Assembly: GCF_000425885.1 (NCBI RefSeq)
Contig: NZ_AUEH01000020.1
Location: forward strand, 1 to 51,849
DNA from: Schleiferilactobacillus harbinensis DSM 16991
Lineage (GTDB): Bacteria > Bacillota > Bacilli > Lactobacillales > Lactobacillaceae
Direction of reading: 5' to 3'
DNA length: 51,849 nt
Part shown: one piece after another, positions 43,152 through 51,849 of the stretch
Position numbering within the stretch: the stretch's first letter is position 1
Layout of the letters: each line of letters opens with the position of its first letter
The notes under the pieces: generated by a model
Told to the model about the DNA's origin: nothing
What the model saw: only the letters and a program-made list of their open reading frames with translations
The model's database searches: none
Made by a program: the position numbers and the translations under genes

Positions 43152-43483
43152 GACGGTACCCCTTCCTTCTGTTTGCGTTTCAGCCAAAAAGCCAGCACAA
43201 AACCAGCGATAATCATTAGTCCGGCCAGACCAACTAAGTTACGAGCGGCCCACTCGAAGACAAGCGTCGACGGGAGAAAAAAGATGACCATAGCCACCAT
43301 GGAAATCGTCTGCATCGCCCCCAGCACTGCAATCAACAATGCCGGAATCTGTCGTTCAACAGGCTGCGGCTGATGCTGGCGGATTTGTTGCAAGACAGCC
43401 TGCTGCAAAGCCGCTGGCGGTTCCTCCTCATGGTGCAGCGCAGTGCGCAAGGTTTGATCAAAATCGTTGTTATGCTTCGCCAT
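43148..43483 (-). CDS. Probable anti-sigma factor (two-helix membrane protein)
   Basis: 111 residues: a charged cytoplasmic part (about 45 residues, AKHNNDFDQTLRTALHHEEE) and two transmembrane helices (ALLIAVLGAMQTISMVAMVIF and LVGLAGLMIIAGFVLAFWL). It follows the ECF sigma gene with a 14-bp overlap, the standard place for an anti-sigma factor. No known anti-sigma domain is recognisable, so this is inference from context. Confidence 0.65.
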   Translation of the reverse strand: MAKHNNDFDQTLRTALHHEEEPPAALQQAVLQQIRQHQPQPVERQIPALLIAVLGAMQTISMVAMVIFFLPSTLVFEWAARNLVGLAGLMIIAGFVLAFWLKRKQKEGVPS

Positions 43484-43997
43484 AGCCGTTAGCCTCCATT
43501 TCTTGCCGTAATAATTGCCGCGCTTGAAACAAGCGGCGCTTCACTGTGCCAGCCGGAATATGCAGCTCGGATGCAATTTCGGCGATGGACAGGTCCCCCA
43601 TGTAATACAAAAGCACCGGGACCCGCAAGCTGTCTGCGAGCTGATTGACCCCTGCCTGCACGTCGGCCTGCAGCTCCTGCTGAGTGAGCTGACCACCACC
43701 GGTATCCGCCCCAGCCACCGTCTCCACGTCCCACCCCGAATGTATTGGCGCAATCCGCTCCCGCCGGGCATATTTGCGCCGTTCATCAGCCCAGATGCGG
43801 GCGGCGATGGCCATCAGGAACCCCCGGGGGGTATCGTTCAGGTCAACGCGTGCTGGCATCGCCAGCAGCCGTAGAAATGTTTGTTGGTACAAATCATCTG
43901 CATCCTGGCGGGTGAACGCCAACTTACGGCAAAAACCATACAATGCCGCGCCATATGTGGTCGCCAACTCCTCGGCCATTACCGGATCGATTGCCAT
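43470..43997 (-). CDS. ECF-type RNA polymerase sigma factor
   Basis: 175 residues: region 2 (FCRKLAFTRQDADDLYQQTFLRLL, then GFLMAIAARIWADERRK) and region 4 (LRVPVLLYYMGDLSIAEIASELHIPAGTVKRRLFQARQLLR). I prefer ATG 43997 because GGAGG is 8 bp upstream; ATG 44003 is too close. Operon with the anti-sigma and zinc-ribbon genes. Confidence 0.92.
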   Translation of the reverse strand: MAIDPVMAEELATTYGAALYGFCRKLAFTRQDADDLYQQTFLRLLAMPARVDLNDTPRGFLMAIAARIWADERRKYARRERIAPIHSGWDVETVAGADTGGGQLTQQELQADVQAGVNQLADSLRVPVLLYYMGDLSIAEIASELHIPAGTVKRRLFQARQLLRQEMEANGYGEA

Positions 43998-44021
43998 GGC
44001 CATCGCCTCCCCTCACACCCT

Positions 44022-44050
44022 ATTATCCGCGCCACCCGGCAAAAGGTTCA
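44022..44050 (-). promoter_or_regulatory. Candidate promoter of the ECF sigma operon
   Basis: On the minus strand TGAACC (44045-44050) and GATAAT (44022-44027), 17 bp apart. The -35 resembles ECF-type TGAAAC/GAAC sites, so autoregulation is possible, but the -10 also suits the housekeeping sigma. Confidence 0.45.
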
Positions 44051-44123
44051 CGTATCACGCAAATTCTTTCTCCCTGCACGTAAACGGGTTACAGCCGACA
44101 AAAGAAGGCAGCCTCCTCTAAAC

Positions 44124-44234
44124 GGGCTCAGGCGACCAGAAGCTAGGGGATAAGGACGGCAAGGCACAAACCCAAAACCGGGGTTTGTGCCTTGCCGTCC
44201 TTATCCCTACGCTTCTGAGCGGTCGCCTGAGCCC
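44124..44234. repeat. 111-bp near-perfect palindrome
   Basis: GGGCTCAGGCGACC at the left edge pairs with GGTCGCCTGAGCCC at the right. The inner arms (GGATAAGGACGGCAAGGCAC and GTGCCTTGCCGTCCTTATCC, then CAAACCC/GGGTTTG) pair without gaps around AAAACC or so. Only a short asymmetric patch (AGAAGC versus GCTTCTGAGC) breaks the symmetry. Lies between the divergent promoters of the sigma operon and yhaM. Confidence 0.92.
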
Positions 44235-44235
44235 T

Positions 44236-44263
44236 TTGTGATTCCGCCAATAAACGGTACAAT
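44236..44263 (+). promoter_or_regulatory. yhaM promoter
   Basis: TTGTGA (44236-44241) and TACAAT (44258-44263) with 16-bp spacing; the -35 directly abuts the palindrome edge. Confidence 0.6.
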
Positions 44264-44288
44264 AAAAGAAAACGAAAGCAGGCGCCAT

Positions 44289-45251
44289 ATGTTCAAAGAA
44301 GTCAAGAATGGGCGGCAGTTTGCCGGCCAGGCCATCATCCAAGGAATTACCGTCAAGGCGGCCAAGAACGGCTCGCAATACGCCGACGCCAATCTCACCA
44401 ACCACGACGAAACAGTGCCGGTGAAAATCTGGGAGATCCAGCCGGACTCAATCATGACCTACAACAACAAAGCCATTGATTTTACGGCAACGCGCTCCGA
44501 TTACAACGGCAAGCTGCAATTCGTTCTGGATTCTTTCTCTATTAATCCGACTTTGCAATTGCGGGACTTGCTGCCGGCGAGTTATTGGGACAATGCCCAA
44601 TTGAAGGAAGGCTTCAACCATTTCCTGATGAAGATCACCGACCCGATTTATCAGCATCTGGTGCGCACGTTATACAACGACACAGACGATGCCATCATCG
44701 ATAAACTGAGCGAAATGCCGGCTGCGATTCGGATGCATCACGCTTTCATTGGCGGACTGTATACCCACACCCTGTCCATGGCTTATGAAGCCGAGGGAAT
44801 TTTGACCCACACGATTTATGCCAAGACCATCAACCAGTCCCTGCTCTACGCTGGTATTCTGCTCCACGATTTGGGCAAAGCCTTCTGCTACACAAACGCC
44901 ACCGACCACACAGCCACCAAGCAGGCCAACCTGCTGGAACACGTCGCTATCATCGATGGCATGATTGTGGACTACGCCCGCAATACATTGCACTTGAACT
45001 ACGCCGCCAGTCTTAACGACGAACATATTCTCAACCTGCGCCACCTCGTCCTCTCGCACCACGGCAAACTCGAATACGGCGCCGCCATCAAACCCGCCAC
45101 TCCCGAAGCCATGCTTCTCCATCATGTCGACGACCTCGACGCCCACATGGAAATGATGCGCATGGCCGAAAGCGACCTCAAACCCGGCACCGTCGCCGAC
45201 CAACGCAACTTCGGTCTCGACGGCGCATTTGTCTATCATTCAACTCTGTAA
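44289..45251 (+). CDS. yhaM: 3'-5' exoribonuclease YhaM family
   Basis: 320 residues: N-terminal OB-fold nucleic-acid domain (GITVKAAKNGSQYADANLTN) and HD domain (RMHHAFIGGLYTHTLSMAYEA, GILLHDLGKAFCY, LSHHGKLEYGA, HHVDDLDAHM). Takes part in mRNA turnover; in some cocci it trims 3' ends by a few bases. ATG 44289 preceded by AGCAGG. Codon use near the 3' end is strongly C-rich. Confidence 0.92.
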   Translation: MFKEVKNGRQFAGQAIIQGITVKAAKNGSQYADANLTNHDETVPVKIWEIQPDSIMTYNNKAIDFTATRSDYNGKLQFVLDSFSINPTLQLRDLLPASYWDNAQLKEGFNHFLMKITDPIYQHLVRTLYNDTDDAIIDKLSEMPAAIRMHHAFIGGLYTHTLSMAYEAEGILTHTIYAKTINQSLLYAGILLHDLGKAFCYTNATDHTATKQANLLEHVAIIDGMIVDYARNTLHLNYAASLNDEHILNLRHLVLSHHGKLEYGAAIKPATPEAMLLHHVDDLDAHMEMMRMAESDLKPGTVADQRNFGLDGAFVYHSTL

Positions 45252-45265
45252 CCACTAGGTTATCT

Positions 45266-45287
45266 AAACCGCCAGCTGGCGGTTTTT
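45266..45287 (+). terminator. yhaM terminator
   Basis: AAACCGCCAGCTGGCGGTTT followed by TTTCTTTT, 15 bp past the stop. Confidence 0.85.
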
Positions 45288-45334
45288 CTTTTCCAATGAA
45301 ATTGGCGACGCCGCTTTTCAATCACAGGAAAGCG

Positions 45335-45553
45335 AGTGCCAAGTGCGTAGCAAGCGGAGGCGGATGGGGCTCAGCCATGGAAACGGCAATAATCTCGCCC
45401 GCACTTGGCGAGATTATATGCCGTTAGGCGACTTTGAGACCGCGTTCCTCAGCGGGCTCAAAGCGCCGTCATGGCTAGCTACGCCTTCGGCTTCGCACTT
45501 GCTGCGCTTCGCCAGCCCCATCCGCCGCAGCTTGCGGAGCACTTGGCACGGCA
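45335..45553 (+). repeat. Structured intergenic repeat, copy C (219 bp)
   Basis: Starts AGTGCCAAGTGCG and ends GCACTTGGCACGGCA. Inner arms 45361-45371 and 45514-45524 are perfectly complementary (CGGATGGGGCT/AGCCCCATCCG). CCATGG pairs with CATGG, AACGGCAT...ATGCCGTT caps a long ATAATCTCGCC/GGCGAGATTAT hairpin, then GGCGACTTTGAG...CTCAAAGCGCC, and a third GCTAGCTACGCCTTCGGC hairpin as in copy A. Between convergent yhaM and adhE. Confidence 0.9.
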
Positions 45554-45577
45554 GTCTGCGCCACCTTTCTTTACTCC

Positions 45578-45629
45578 AAAACAAACAGCGCCGCCGGACC
45601 CATCAAGTCCAGCGGCGCTGTTTGTTTTT
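45578..45629 (-). terminator. adhE terminator
   Basis: AAACAAACAGCGCCGC with GCGGCGCTGTTTGTTT arms; T-rich on both strands, so it may act in both directions. About 85 bp past the adhE stop. Confidence 0.85.
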
Positions 45630-45713
45630 ATATTAGGAGGAAGGATACATCACCCACCGGGGACCGGGAGACTGTCAGATTTCACGTCCCCAGGTGTCTA
45701 TTGGTGGTGTTGC

Positions 45714-48332
45714 TTAGAAAGTAGACTTCGGGCCAGCCCATTCGTCCCGGATGATTTGCGCCATATCCGCAATCAACGGTTCCTTCGGGTTGGTGATCGT
45801 GCAGTTATCTTCGTAAGCCAGTTCGGCTAACCGATCCGCTGCATCGTCTACCGCCTTCTTGCTGATGCCCTGATCCTTCAAGGACATCTTCACGCCAACA
45901 CTCTCAGCCAACTTCACGATGGCATCGGCCAGATTGTTGACCAGTTCTTCGGTGCTATTGCCGCGGATACCCAAGTACCGAGCAATTTCTGCGTAATCTT
46001 CGTCCGCCCGGAAGTAGTTGTACTTCGCCCATACGGCCCGCTTTTCAGGCATCTTCGCATTGTAACGAATGACATGGGGCATTGTGATTGCAATCACCCG
46101 GCCGTGGGGCAGGTGGTACTCGCCGCCCAGTTTGTGGGCAATGGAGTGGTTGATGCCCAACAAGGCGTTGGCAAAGGCCATCCCGGCCATGGTCGAAGCA
46201 TCATGCATGGCACTCTTCGCTTCTTGGTCGCCGTCATAACTCTTCTTCAAGTTATCAAAGACGATCTTCGCCGCTTGCAAACTCAGTCCGCGGGTATAGT
46301 GCGAAGCCATGGTCGATACATAACTTTCAATCGAGTGGCACAAAACGTCCAGGCCAGAGTCAGCCACAACAGTCTTCGGCACCGTTTCGATGAAGCGAGA
46401 ATCAACGATTGCCACATTCGGGGTCAGCGCATAGTCGGCGAGCGGGTACTTCACGCCGGTTTCGCTATCGGTGATGACGGCGAACGGAGTGACTTCAGAA
46501 CCAGTCCCAGAAGTTGTCGGGATGCAGATCAGCTTCACATCATCCAGCTTCGGGAACTTGTAGGTCCGCTTACGAATATCCAAGAACTTCTGCTTGGCGC
46601 GGAAGAAGGAAGAATCCGGAGCTTGGTAGAACATCCACATCCCCTTGGCCGCGTCCATGACGGAACCGCCGCCGATGGCAATGACGGTATCCGGCTTGAA
46701 GTCGTTCATTGCAGCTTGGCCGTGGAAGACCGTGTCACTGGACGGATCCGGTTCAACATCCAAGAAAGTCTGGAATTGAACGGGGTTCTTGCGCAGCTTC
46801 AGTACGTCTTCGACGATCTTAACGTAGCCCAGCTTTTCCATCCCATGGTCCGCAACGATGAATACCCGAGAGATGTGCTGCATTTTCTCCAGGTAGTTCA
46901 CGGAGTTTTTTTCGAAATAGATCTTAGGCGGAAGCTTCACCCATTGCAGATTGTTCCGGCGCTTGGCAACTGTCTTGATGTTCAACAAGTCAATGGTGCC
47001 GACGTTGTGGGAAACGGAGTTCATGCCGTAGGAGCCGCAGCCCAACGTCAGAGACGGAATCATGTTATTGTACAGATCACCGATACCGCCGACGGAACTC
47101 GGGGAGTTCACGAGGATTCGGCAAGCCTTCATGCGCAATCCGTATTGGACAACCAGGTCTTCATCATCGGTATGGATACAAGCAGAGTGCCCCATCCCAC
47201 CGAGTTCCAGCATTTCTTCGGCCTTCTTGAAGCCGTCTTCGTGGCCATTGGCCTTGATCAAAGCCAATACCGGCGATAATTTTTCCCGGCTCAGCGGGAA
47301 TTCGTCACCGACACCGTTGATTTCGGCAACCAATACCGGCGTGCCCTTGGGCACTTTGAGCCCAGCCCATTCGGCAATGGTGTTGGCGGATTTACCAACG
47401 ACGTCCGGGTTAACAGCGTGGCGTTCTTCAGAAATCACCGTTTTGCTCAGCTTAGGCACTTCGTCTTTCTTCAAAACATAGGCACCTTGACGAATGAATT
47501 CTGCTTTGACTTCGTCATAGATTTCCGCGTCAACGATGGCTGCCTGTTCAGATGCACAGATCATGCCGTTATCGAAGGACTTGGACAACACGATGTCGTT
47601 AACGGCTTGGCGAATATTGGCTGTCTTTTCGATATAAGCCGGTACGTTCCCGGCACCAACGCCGAGGGCGGGCTTACCGGTGGAATATGCAGACTTGACC
47701 ATGCCGGGGCCGCCAGTCGCGAGGACCGTCGCCACGCCCGGGTGATTCATCAATGTCTTAGTGGCTTCGATACTGGGGATCGGCACATAGCTCAATGCCC
47801 CCGCCGGCAAGCCAGCAGCGATGGCTGCTTTCTTGATAACTTCCAGAGATTCCGCTGAACACTTCTGGGCCTTCGGGTGGAAAGCGAAGATGATCGGGTT
47901 ACGGGTCTTGATACTGATCAGGGACTTGAACATCGTCGTGGAGGTCGGGTTGGTTACCGGGGTTACCCCAGCAATGACACCGACGGGTTCAGCAATGTAC
48001 ATAATCTGGTGCTGCTGATCATCTTCAATGACGCCCACCGTCTTGTCATCCTTGATGGCATGCCAGATTTCTTCGGTGGCAAACATGTTCTTGACCGCCT
48101 TGTCTTCGTAAACACCACGGCCGGTCTCTTCCACCGCCATCTTGGCCAAACGCATGTGGGCGTTCAACCCGGCAATTGCCATTTCATGAACAATATGATC
48201 GATCTTTTCTTGATCGAAGCCTTCCATGATTTTAAGCGCTTTTTGTGCATCGTCGACCAAAGAATTGATCATCTGATCAACAGTTGGAGTCGCTTCTTTC
48301 GTGGGTTGGTTCTTTTTGACAGTCTCGAGCAT
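45714..48332 (-). CDS. adhE: Bifunctional acetaldehyde-CoA/alcohol dehydrogenase
   Basis: Reduces acetyl-CoA to ethanol in two NADH-dependent steps, forming spirosomes. 872 residues: N-terminal aldehyde dehydrogenase with catalytic Cys259 in [12 protein letters not shown] and NAD-binding [22 protein letters not shown], a linker, and the C-terminal iron alcohol dehydrogenase ([35 protein letters not shown] with the metal His residues). ATG 48332 follows GGAGG. A Rex-box match upstream suggests NADH-responsive control. Confidence 0.97.
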   Translation of the reverse strand: MLETVKKNQPTKEATPTVDQMINSLVDDAQKALKIMEGFDQEKIDHIVHEMAIAGLNAHMRLAKMAVEETGRGVYEDKAVKNMFATEEIWHAIKDDKTVGVIEDDQQHQIMYIAEPVGVIAGVTPVTNPTSTTMFKSLISIKTRNPIIFAFHPKAQKCSAESLEVIKKAAIAAGLPAGALSYVPIPSIEATKTLMNHPGVATVLATGGPGMVKSAYSTGKPALGVGAGNVPAYIEKTANIRQAVNDIVLSKSFDNGMICASEQAAIVDAEIYDEVKAEFIRQGAYVLKKDEVPKLSKTVISEERHAVNPDVVGKSANTIAEWAGLKVPKGTPVLVAEINGVGDEFPLSREKLSPVLALIKANGHEDGFKKAEEMLELGGMGHSACIHTDDEDLVVQYGLRMKACRILVNSPSSVGGIGDLYNNMIPSLTLGCGSYGMNSVSHNVGTIDLLNIKTVAKRRNNLQWVKLPPKIYFEKNSVNYLEKMQHISRVFIVADHGMEKLGYVKIVEDVLKLRKNPVQFQTFLDVEPDPSSDTVFHGQAAMNDFKPDTVIAIGGGSVMDAAKGMWMFYQAPDSSFFRAKQKFLDIRKRTYKFPKLDDVKLICIPTTSGTGSEVTPFAVITDSETGVKYPLADYALTPNVAIVDSRFIETVPKTVVADSGLDVLCHSIESYVSTMASHYTRGLSLQAAKIVFDNLKKSYDGDQEAKSAMHDASTMAGMAFANALLGINHSIAHKLGGEYHLPHGRVIAITMPHVIRYNAKMPEKRAVWAKYNYFRADEDYAEIARYLGIRGNSTEELVNNLADAIVKLAESVGVKMSLKDQGISKKAVDDAADRLAELAYEDNCTITNPKEPLIADMAQIIRDEWAGPKSTF

Positions 48333-48383
48333 TGTTATACCTCCGTAAGGTTTCTGATTTCTGTTATCCTCTTCACAAGTAAT

Positions 48384-48437
48384 AATATACCGGATGCGAA
48401 GTAATTTGTAAAGCATTTTCTGTGATTTATTTCACGG
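48384..48437 (-). promoter_or_regulatory. adhE promoter with Rex operator
   Basis: On the minus strand TTTACA (48407-48412) and TATATT (48384-48389) are 17 bp apart. Just upstream 48420-48437 reads CTGTGATTTATTTCACGG, close to the Rex consensus TTGTGA-N6-TCACAA. Confidence 0.75.
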
Positions 48438-48495
48438 GAATTGTCTCACTTCTGGTAGCGATATCAAAAACCGCAGTACATCAAGCTTTGCGCAG

Positions 48496-48536
48496 AAAAA
48501 AACAGCACCGCTCATCTCTGAGCAGTGCTGCTTTTT
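48496..48536 (-). terminator. Candidate hairpin terminator
   Basis: AGCACCGCTCA and TGAGCAGTGCT pair with one mismatch around TCTC; runs of A before and T after allow either direction. No gene end is close by on either strand. Confidence 0.55.
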
Positions 48537-48790
48537 CCCTCAATCATGTTGTTGGTTCATAAAATATGGCAAGTGACACGCGTTCAAATCTCCCCAGTAC
48601 TCCCTTTACCGCAAACCAATCTTTTTTCAGGTACGACGCTCTCGTTGGCTCCCCCGGCGATGAACGACTGTACATTGATAGAATACCGAGAAATGTCCAT
48701 TGATGCTTACCAGAATTTGCAAGAGTCGGTTATCAAAAGTGACTAAGAACGGTATCTTTGACGTTTTGTCGAAAAATCCTGTCCACAAGA

Positions 48791-48857
48791 AAAGGGACTG
48801 AGACGACTAACTCCGCTGGCATGAGGTACACTGGCGAACGATGTTGTCTCAGTCCCA
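48791..48857 (-). terminator. Terminator of the small gene at 48863
   Basis: GGGACTGAGACGAC and GTTGTCTCAGTCCC enclose a loop of about 36 nt; the minus strand ends in TTTTCTTG. Directly after the stop of the gene. Confidence 0.65.
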
Positions 48858-48862
48858 AATCA

Positions 48863-49087
48863 TCAACCCTGCAACTGCTGGGTTGTATTTTCTGCTGTAT
48901 CAGTTTCCGGGTGAATGGCTTGGAAAACAAATTTCAATCGGCCATCCGGTTGGACGTACACGACCAATTGGGTATTGGCCAAATCCTCGGTTTGCATGAT
49001 CCATGGATTATGGTACGGACTGTATTGGTAGTACGGGGCCATGGGTACATTCTGACCGCCGGGATTAAAGAATACAGGATCAGTCAT
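48863..49087 (-). CDS. Hypothetical protein, 74 residues
   Basis: A small protein rich in Pro, Tyr and Gln at the start (MTDPVFFNPGGQNVPMAPYYQYSPYHNPW is split here as MTDPVFFNPGG and PYYQYSPYHNP), then a beta-like LVVYVQPDGRLKFVFQ. No membrane segment. ATG 49087 has AGGTGG upstream. I do not recognise the family. It has its own terminator and lies beyond yajC. Confidence 0.65.
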   Translation of the reverse strand: MTDPVFFNPGGQNVPMAPYYQYSPYHNPWIMQTEDLANTQLVVYVQPDGRLKFVFQAIHPETDTAENTTQQLQG

Positions 49088-49162
49088 TGAGACCACCTAC
49101 TTCCCTTATCACTATTCTATCAACAGGTCTATTATACCGTGCCGGCGCGATTGGCGCCAAAC

Positions 49163-49193
49163 AAAAAGACCACCAGCCTGACAAGCCGGTGAT
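49163..49193 (-). terminator. yajC terminator
   Basis: Minus strand CACCGGCTTG and CAGGCTGGTG arms followed by GTCTTTTTG, 12 bp past the stop. Confidence 0.8.
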
Positions 49194-49204
49194 CAGAATC
49201 AAAA

Positions 49205-49642
49205 TTACTGAGCGTCTTTGGAGTCGTCGCTGGACTTGTCGTCTGCGGCGGCATCGTTGGGCGTGTCAGGCGTCGTGGCACTGGCGTCGTTAGCACTTGT
49301 TGCTTGATTCTCATCCGCCGTGGCAGTGGCTGCCGGCAGAACCGTGCGAATCGCACCAAGGTTAAAGGTCAAATAGATGCCATCACTGTCAATAACGACC
49401 GTCTTGTCGGTCTTGTTGATGGTATCAATCACGCCATGCAGGCCGCCGATCGTGACGATCCGGTCGCCCTTCTTCATCTCGTTGAGCATTTCCTGGCGCT
49501 TCTGCTGTTGTTTCTTTTGCGGCCGCATCATGGTGAAGTACATGACCCCTAACAGGATCACCATCATCACGATCATACCCATACCGCCGAAACCAGTGCC
49601 AGCCGAGGTACCAGCTGCAATGTTTGCTGTAAAAATAGTCAA
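49205..49642 (-). CDS. yajC: Preprotein translocase subunit YajC
   Basis: About 145 residues: one transmembrane helix (MGMIVMMVILLGVMYFTMM), the family's RPQKKQQQKRQEML basic segment, GDRIVTIGGLHGVIDTI and an acidic, Ala/Asp-rich tail of 40 residues. Accessory to SecDF-YajC. I chose TTG 49642 because AAGGAG stands 11 bp upstream, while the GTG at 49654 overlaps that site. Follows tgt as usual. Confidence 0.92.
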   Translation of the reverse strand: MTIFTANIAAGTSAGTGFGGMGMIVMMVILLGVMYFTMMRPQKKQQQKRQEMLNEMKKGDRIVTIGGLHGVIDTINKTDKTVVIDSDGIYLTFNLGAIRTVLPAATATADENQATSANDASATTPDTPNDAAADDKSSDDSKDAQ

Positions 49643-49713
49643 ATTAGTGTACACTCCTTCAGTTGTTTTCGTTTAACACTGTATCATAATTTGGCGCCGG
49701 GCGCCCGCTTCCG

Positions 49714-51140
<1,427 letters not shown>

Positions 51141-51362
51141 ATGAAAGACCTTGAAGTCGGGCAATCCGTGATTGCCTCGAGTTATACCATGGAGGACCAC
51201 CGTTTTTCCAAGCTGCCTGGGAAGGTTGAGGTCGTCTTAGAGCAATCTGTCATCATGTCGGTGGCAGACCAATGGCTGGTCAACAATGCCAATGGCCGGA
51301 TTTGCGTCTCTAAGAAGAAACTCTCGGCCGCCGATAGCGATGAGCAGTGCACCGCCAGCTAG
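51141..51362 (+). CDS. Small protein, possibly DUF2187/YkvS-like
   Basis: 73 residues: MKDLEVGQSVIASSY, then GKVEVVLEQSVIMSV and NGRICVSKKKL. The alternation of beta segments and the G-x-V-x-x-V-x-x-x-SVI pattern resembles the KOW-like DUF2187 proteins; the resemblance is loose. ATG 51141 after AAGGAGGGG. Own promoter and terminator. Confidence 0.65.
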   Translation: MKDLEVGQSVIASSYTMEDHRFSKLPGKVEVVLEQSVIMSVADQWLVNNANGRICVSKKKLSAADSDEQCTAS

Positions 51363-51397
51363 AGGTGCCCCTGAGTGGACTCCGTCACACGTGTGAG

Positions 51398-51423
51398 ACC
51401 CTGAAGCCAATCCTTCGGGGTTT
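51398..51423 (+). terminator. Terminator of the gene at 51141
   Basis: ACCCTGAAG and CTTCGGGGT around a 6-nt loop, then TTT. Short T run. Confidence 0.6.
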
Positions 51424-51584
51424 CGCTGCATTTATTCCGAATTCTATTTTTTAAAAACTGTCCCATATTGAAAGGGACTGTGCCAAAAGTCCCATCTTCC
51501 TGAATAGCACCCAAATGAAAAGAGCTGAGACAAGATTGAAAGAATCTGAAGTGCAACAAAAAAGTTAGACAGTTTGAAAAATAA

Positions 51585-51849
51585 TTACGCTGCGGCCTGA
51601 GTCCGGTATTCGATCGGAGTCAGGCCGTTTTTGTTGAGTGAGATGCGATCATGATTAAACCACGTGACGTAGTGAGTCACGACTTGTTTCAGCTCTGAAA
51701 GATCTTTGATGGGTTGCCGATTGATCCGTTCACGCTTGAGCAGATTGAAGAAACTTTCCATTGGCGCATTATCGTGACAGTTACCCTTACGAGACATGCT
51801 GGGAACGATCCCCATAGCGTGCACCCGAGACTGATATTCACGGGTCTGG
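51585..51849 (-). CDS. IS3-family transposase OrfB, C-terminal part (runs off the window)
   Basis: The frame enters from the right edge. It shows the integrase-core end: YQSRVHAMGIVPSMSRKGN, CHDNAPMESFFNLLKRERI (with the catalytic Glu of DDE) and the usual YVTWFNHDRIS ... GLTPIEYR ending. Resembles IS150/IS1223-type OrfB. A GTTAGACAGTTTGAAAAAT stretch right after the stop (51564-51582) may be near the element end. The rest of the element is outside the window. Confidence 0.92.
   Translation of the reverse strand, partial: QTREYQSRVHAMGIVPSMSRKGNCHDNAPMESFFNLLKRERINRQPIKDLSELKQVVTHYVTWFNHDRISLNKNGLTPIEYRTQAAA

Larger units (their letters stand above)
48438..48862. other. Intergenic region between adhE promoter and the small gene at 48863
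   Basis: Contains two hairpins (48496-48536 and 48791-48857) and otherwise nothing I recognise. A plus-strand frame at 48525-48746 has no RBS and no domain. Confidence 0.5.

Noticed and set aside
45343-45830. Plus-strand frames across repeat copy C and the adhE end
   Set aside because: They arise from the repeat's GC-rich arms and from antisense of adhE; the fold explains the sequence better.
48538-48620. Possible tRNA remnant (GTTCAAATC-like T-arm)
   Set aside because: No acceptor stem, D-arm or anticodon arm can be assembled around it.
48525-48746. 73-codon plus-strand frame downstream of the adhE promoter
   Set aside because: It starts inside a hairpin, lacks an RBS and shows no protein-like pattern.

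Overview
This window looks like a chromosomal segment of a lactic acid bacterium (Lactobacillaceae). Pointers are a GlnR-controlled glnRA operon, a YidC2-type lipoprotein insertase beside acylphosphatase, an ArlRS-like two-component system, the yqeG-yqeH-yhbY-nadD-yqeK-rsfS block, a bifunctional AdhE and YfhO. Base composition is GC-rich for the family; a Schleiferilactobacillus- or Lacticaseibacillus-like host is a guess, not a demonstration. Both window edges lie in insertion sequences (IS110 tail on the left, IS3-family tail on the right).

Layout. 1-142: IS110 transposase tail. 505-4775: glnA, glnR, miaA and a GNAT gene on the minus strand, DUF3042 on plus, then a rhodanese-like gene on minus. 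4789-9389 (minus): class B PBP, fthC, rhomboid, yqgQ, glcK, the same order as the Bacillus yqg cluster. 9525-12242 (plus): yfhO, whose end overlaps liaR tail to tail. 12176-16185 (minus): liaF-liaS, a lone TnpB element, then liaR; the element splits a cell-envelope stress operon. 16628-24730 (minus): greA, udk, mltG, a T-box-led pheST operon, hxlR, an HD protein and a SpoU methyltransferase. 24832-26176 (plus): acyP, yidC2. 26510-36603 (minus): arlS/arlR, gnd, yceD, tmcAL, a methyltransferase, rsfS, yqeK, nadD, yhbY, yqeH, yqeG, i.e. ribosome, NAD and tRNA functions. 36843-40204 (plus): an operon of a P1B-type metal ATPase, a CopZ-like HMA protein, a Dps-like protein and an FLP-type CRP/FNR regulator. 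40391-41368: guaC with PurR-box matches. 41463-41800 (minus): two tandem small membrane proteins that are paralogues of each other. 42413-43997 (minus): ECF sigma factor, a probable anti-sigma, and a zinc-ribbon membrane protein that looks frameshifted. 44289-45251: yhaM. 45714-51362: adhE with a Rex-box match, a small hypothetical, yajC, tgt and a DUF2187-like small gene.

The most unusual signal is not a gene. A family of dispersed intergenic structured elements has full copies at 16226-16429, 26285-26456 and 45335-45553, and a 29-bp end-to-end remnant at 36695-36723. The copies share outer inverted ends and a branched fold. Arm sequences differ between copies, yet the partner arm changes to match, which is covariation visible by eye. 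One copy lies in the probable 5' leader of liaFSR. A separate 111-bp near-perfect palindrome (44124-44234) sits between the divergent ECF sigma and yhaM promoters.

Other points worth a second look: yqeH has no ATG, GTG or TTG ahead of its zinc finger and seems to start at ATC or ATT; a perfect ribosome-binding site and a 4-codon stub at the end of liaS suggest where liaR translation began before the TnpB element arrived; an FNR-like box precedes the metal ATPase operon; and the P-type ATPase carries CPG instead of CPC.
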